Positions 61,860-64,000 of a DNA stretch of 64,000 bases are shown here, piece after piece. Made by a program: the position numbers and the translations under genes. The notes below the pieces were generated by a model, which saw only the letters and a list, made by a program, of their open reading frames with translations, was not told the DNA's origin and searched no databases. The first letter of the stretch is position 1, and the number at the start of each line of letters is the position of its first letter. Source of the DNA: Haladaptatus halobius (GTDB taxonomy: Archaea; Halobacteriota; Halobacteria; Halobacteriales; Haladaptataceae); assembly GCF_020618475.1 (NCBI RefSeq), contig NZ_CP085336.1, positions 310,001 to 374,000 on the forward strand. The letters are read 5' to 3'.

Positions 61860-62206
61860 ATGCCTCCTCATGACTACGTAAATTTCCTCGCGAGCTCATC
61901 TGTACGGTATCAACTCCTCCATGAAGTGGCGAATCAACCGCAAAAGCCGGGGACGTTAGCAGATCGCTGTTCATGTTCGCGGCCGACCGTCCACCGAGCG
62001 CTCACGCGACTCCAGACATACAAGTGGGTTCGTTTGGACTAACTCTCTTAGATGAGCGTGTGTTCGTTGGAACGCACGATGAAAATGGACAATTCTCTGC
62101 CTGCCTCGAAAGCACTGACTCAACGCTCTACGCGTGGGCAATGAACCTGTACGCAGAATACCGGGCGGCCGCACAACAAATCGAGGACGTCTCAGATCTC
62201 CCTTAA
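61860..62206 (+). pseudogene. HTH transcriptional regulator, frameshifted
   Basis: PPHDYVNFLASSSVRYQLLH, then GTLADRCSCSRPTVHRALTR form a winged-helix domain. Near 62035 the frame changes to GLTLLDERVFVGTHDENGQF and STLYAWAMNLYAEYRAAAQQ, the normal C-terminal part. It belongs to the haloarchaeal family in which the wing is followed by a helical domain of unknown ligand. One base indel separates it from an intact gene. Confidence 0.6.
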
Positions 62207-62306
62207 CTGAACCGAAGAGTGTGATTCGGCGTTCGAGTAGTTTTAGATCACAAATCAGCGAGAGGCGCTATATACGTATTTTGATAGTTCATGTGTTCTC
62301 TTACTG

Positions 62307-62543
62307 ATGGCGACGCACTGGGCGACGCAAATCGTCGTGGTAGTCCTGCAAGTGGCGAGCGAGGAAAGAGCATTTCGCCTTCCCGATCTCAAAGAGCACC
62401 TGCACTTTTCGGAAAATCCACTGTCAAACAGCACGATTCGGCAGGTCCTCCGCCAACTCGAAGAAAGTGGCTGGCTTGAGCGCGATCATCCAGAAGGCCG
62501 GATCAGGTATGCAGGCGATCAGTTAGACGACTTCACTAAATAG
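62307..62543 (+). CDS. Small winged-helix protein
   Basis: A 78-residue protein: IVVVVLQVASEERAFRLPDL, then SNSTIRQVLRQLEESGWLER as the recognition helix, and HPEGRIRYAGDQLDDF as the wing. It is a complete minimal winged-helix domain and a probable DNA-binding regulator. A box (TATATACGTATTTTGATAG, about 62269-62287) lies upstream and could be its promoter. Target unknown. Confidence 0.6.
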   Translation: MATHWATQIVVVVLQVASEERAFRLPDLKEHLHFSENPLSNSTIRQVLRQLEESGWLERDHPEGRIRYAGDQLDDFTK

Positions 62544-62663
62544 TGGGAATGATCTTGACCTCCTTTGAGAGGCGTGGTATCTCGCATCAGTTTCACTTTG
62601 GCCGTCATTTTTACTAATTTTCACAGCAGTGTACTACTCAGTGTTGGGGCCCCGGAGAAAAGC

Positions 62664-62942
62664 ATGGAACATTCAAATCCGGACGCTATGCCTGAGACAC
62701 CGACCGGGGGAACCCCCACAAACGCGAGTGAGATCGCCCTCGAAGCACTGGCCGATTGCGACAGCATTGACTTAGACTCACCAAGGTTCCGATTCTACGA
62801 CTACGTCGATCCCGACGCCCTCAATGACCTGTTCGCTCACCGCCCGGACACGATCAATTCCGTCGAGCTCGAGATAAAAGGGGTTACGCTCGAAATATGG
62901 GAGGATGAAGGGCTTTACGCCCGTGTCCGCGAGGATGAATAA
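62664..62942 (+). CDS. HalOD1-type output domain protein
   Basis: A 92-residue protein. EIALEALADCDSIDLDSPRF, RFYDYVDPDALNDLFAHRPD and SVELEIKGVTLEIWEDEGLY match the haloarchaeal output domain HalOD1 (helix, YDxVDPDALxxLF, then beta hairpin). HalOD1 proteins often work with response regulators or stand alone as small signalling proteins. ATG 62664 follows a GGAG at about 8 bases; ATG 62688 is also possible. Confidence 0.72.
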   Translation: MEHSNPDAMPETPTGGTPTNASEIALEALADCDSIDLDSPRFRFYDYVDPDALNDLFAHRPDTINSVELEIKGVTLEIWEDEGLYARVREDE

Positions 62943-63094
62943 TAATAATGTATGATAATACATGTAACACGTCGAGTGAAAAACCGCAAGGCTGCGCAGT
63001 GACAGGTATCGTGGTATGAATATTCTATAACTTCGTCAATCATGGCTAGTCAGCGGTAAGCTGGCTAGATGCTCGTTCTTCTCCTCACTGCTGT

Positions 63095-63200
63095 TATGTG
63101 GCCAGAGCAACTAAGCATGTGAGAGCCCACCACCGTTTGTCGGGTGGGGGAGCCACATAGAGACCCTGGCGCTAGAACCCATCATTTTCACCCGACGAAC
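63095..63200 (+). ncRNA. Possible structured RNA with alternative pairings
   Basis: TATGTGGC (63095-63102) pairs with GCCACATA (63152-63159), enclosing a hairpin CCCACC (63126-63131) with GGGTGG (63142-63147). Alternatively GTTTGTCGGGTG (63135-63146) can pair with CACCCGACGAAC (63189-63200). The two states exclude each other. No reading frame crosses the region. Expression is not shown. Confidence 0.3.
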
Positions 63201-64000
63201 GAGGGCAGCACACTCACGGCTTCACCACCGCTCTCCCACCGTTCAGGCTGACAACGAGCGTAGCTATGGCGTTTTGATTCACTTGCTTCAATCTATAGCT
63301 TTTGGTTGGCTAATTAACCCTTCCGAGGAGGAGACACCCATGAGAAGACTATTCGTGTGCCCCGATCCCCCTCTTACTGACTCCAAGAACCTAACTACTA
63401 AGTGGGTGACTAGCATACATTTATTGCCGGGTGGATCACAGTGAGTTTGTCGGTAACGCACATTGTCTTCCACTCGACGAACGTGGTCACAATAGCTAAC
63501 ACCTACTATCTCCCACGTTCTAACCAGTGCCAGGAGTTCGATTGAGATTCCATCCTTCTGTGCTACTGCTTTCTAGCATTCCCTCATGAAGTACCTATGA
63601 TGGAGTTATTTCCGGTGTCTCTCCTAGATCTCATGAGGAGCTATTGCCAGCACTGGGTTTCGACACGGGAGTTGCCACATCGCGGACAGAGATGCCACTA
63701 AAACTGTAACCGGACGTCACGCCGGGACACTGAGAAAAGATCGTGGCGGAACGGATCTCGTAAACTGTTGCAAAAGGTGAAAATATTACGACGTCTGTTA
63801 CAACAATGGGGGCGTAATCGTGAGGCTAGTAAGATTACTCCAGCGGACGAAACGGACGTAGACGGTGTTCGTTTACAGTTGTGTCCCAAAACGTCATGTC
63901 GTCTTCGATGACTGTTACGTCAGCAGTGTACCCACGACAAGTTGATCACAGTATAGCATACAAGTGAGGAGCTACCTATACTGAGGGGACTTTTAGAGAA
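63201..64000. other. Terminal region without a supported gene
   Basis: Only short frames, none with a recognisable product. A weakly basic frame around 63643-63920 (WRNGSRKLLQKVKILRRLLQ) could be a mobile-element fragment, but it contains stops and cannot be identified. Confidence 0.4.

Overview
The window is DNA of a halophilic archaeon (class Halobacteria); the genus cannot be fixed from the sequence alone. The evidence is consistent: acidic proteins throughout, many twin-arginine (Tat) signal peptides, a double-domain TatC of the haloarchaeal TatCt type, bat-like HTH_10 regulators, a HalOD1-type output domain, a SWIM zinc finger next to a SprT-like protease, a halocin C8-like precursor and archaeal TATA-type promoters. 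I see no rRNA, tRNA or CRISPR array. Base composition is mixed, with GC-rich metabolic genes and a GC-rich tatC between AT-rich stretches. About twenty genes are visibly broken. The region therefore looks like an accessory replicon or a genomic island under decay and repeated insertion, not core chromosome.

Layout. 0-7 kb: a short- or branched-chain acyl-CoA catabolic cluster (SDR end, acyl-CoA dehydrogenase, broken luciferase-like monooxygenase, enoyl-CoA hydratase, AMP-forming acyl-CoA ligase, AtoE-type carboxylate permease). 7-14 kb: small regulators, a DNA polymerase B remnant, two PIN toxin-antitoxin modules, and a two-gene unit of an archaeal release factor 1 paralogue with an antitoxin-like winged-helix protein. 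13-27 kb: an intact SWIM plus SprT pair and three decayed SprT-family copies, with a secreted PQQ-propeller lipoprotein, a NarK-type porter with UspA and HPP proteins, and a Tat-exported Mn/Fe superoxide dismutase. 27-33 kb: a three-PAS/GAF/HTH_10 regulator, two broken acetyltransferases, a kinase-like protein and a NUDIX hydrolase. 33-37 kb: a CaiB-type CoA transferase facing a three-gene operon of a thiol-dioxygenase-like cupin and two CoA-transferase subunits. 37-45 kb: dodecin, an alpha/beta hydrolase, a broken beta-helix protein, a repeat-rich stretch and a third PIN toxin module. 45-50 kb: TatCt, a nuclease-fold lipoprotein, and a halocin C8-like precursor overlapping a small membrane protein. 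51-61 kb: five intact dihydrofolate-reductase-family (RibD C-terminal-like) genes and a sixth remnant, with monooxygenase, VOC and amidase genes. 61-64 kb: small winged-helix and HalOD1 proteins, then apparently non-coding DNA.

How the parts fit. The first cluster reads as uptake, activation and beta-oxidation of a short carboxylic acid. The 33-37 kb cluster could activate and process a sulfur-containing or other small acid as its CoA thioester. Several products (superoxide dismutase, PQQ lipoprotein, halocin-like precursor) need the Tat pathway, and a Tat translocase gene lies in the same window.

Most novel points: the release-factor/winged-helix unit beside a PIN module; the halocin-like gene with its overlapping partner; a three-copy ~180-nt non-coding element with a conserved stem; the four-copy SWIM/SprT family; and an inverted repeat shared by the promoters of two distant reductase genes.
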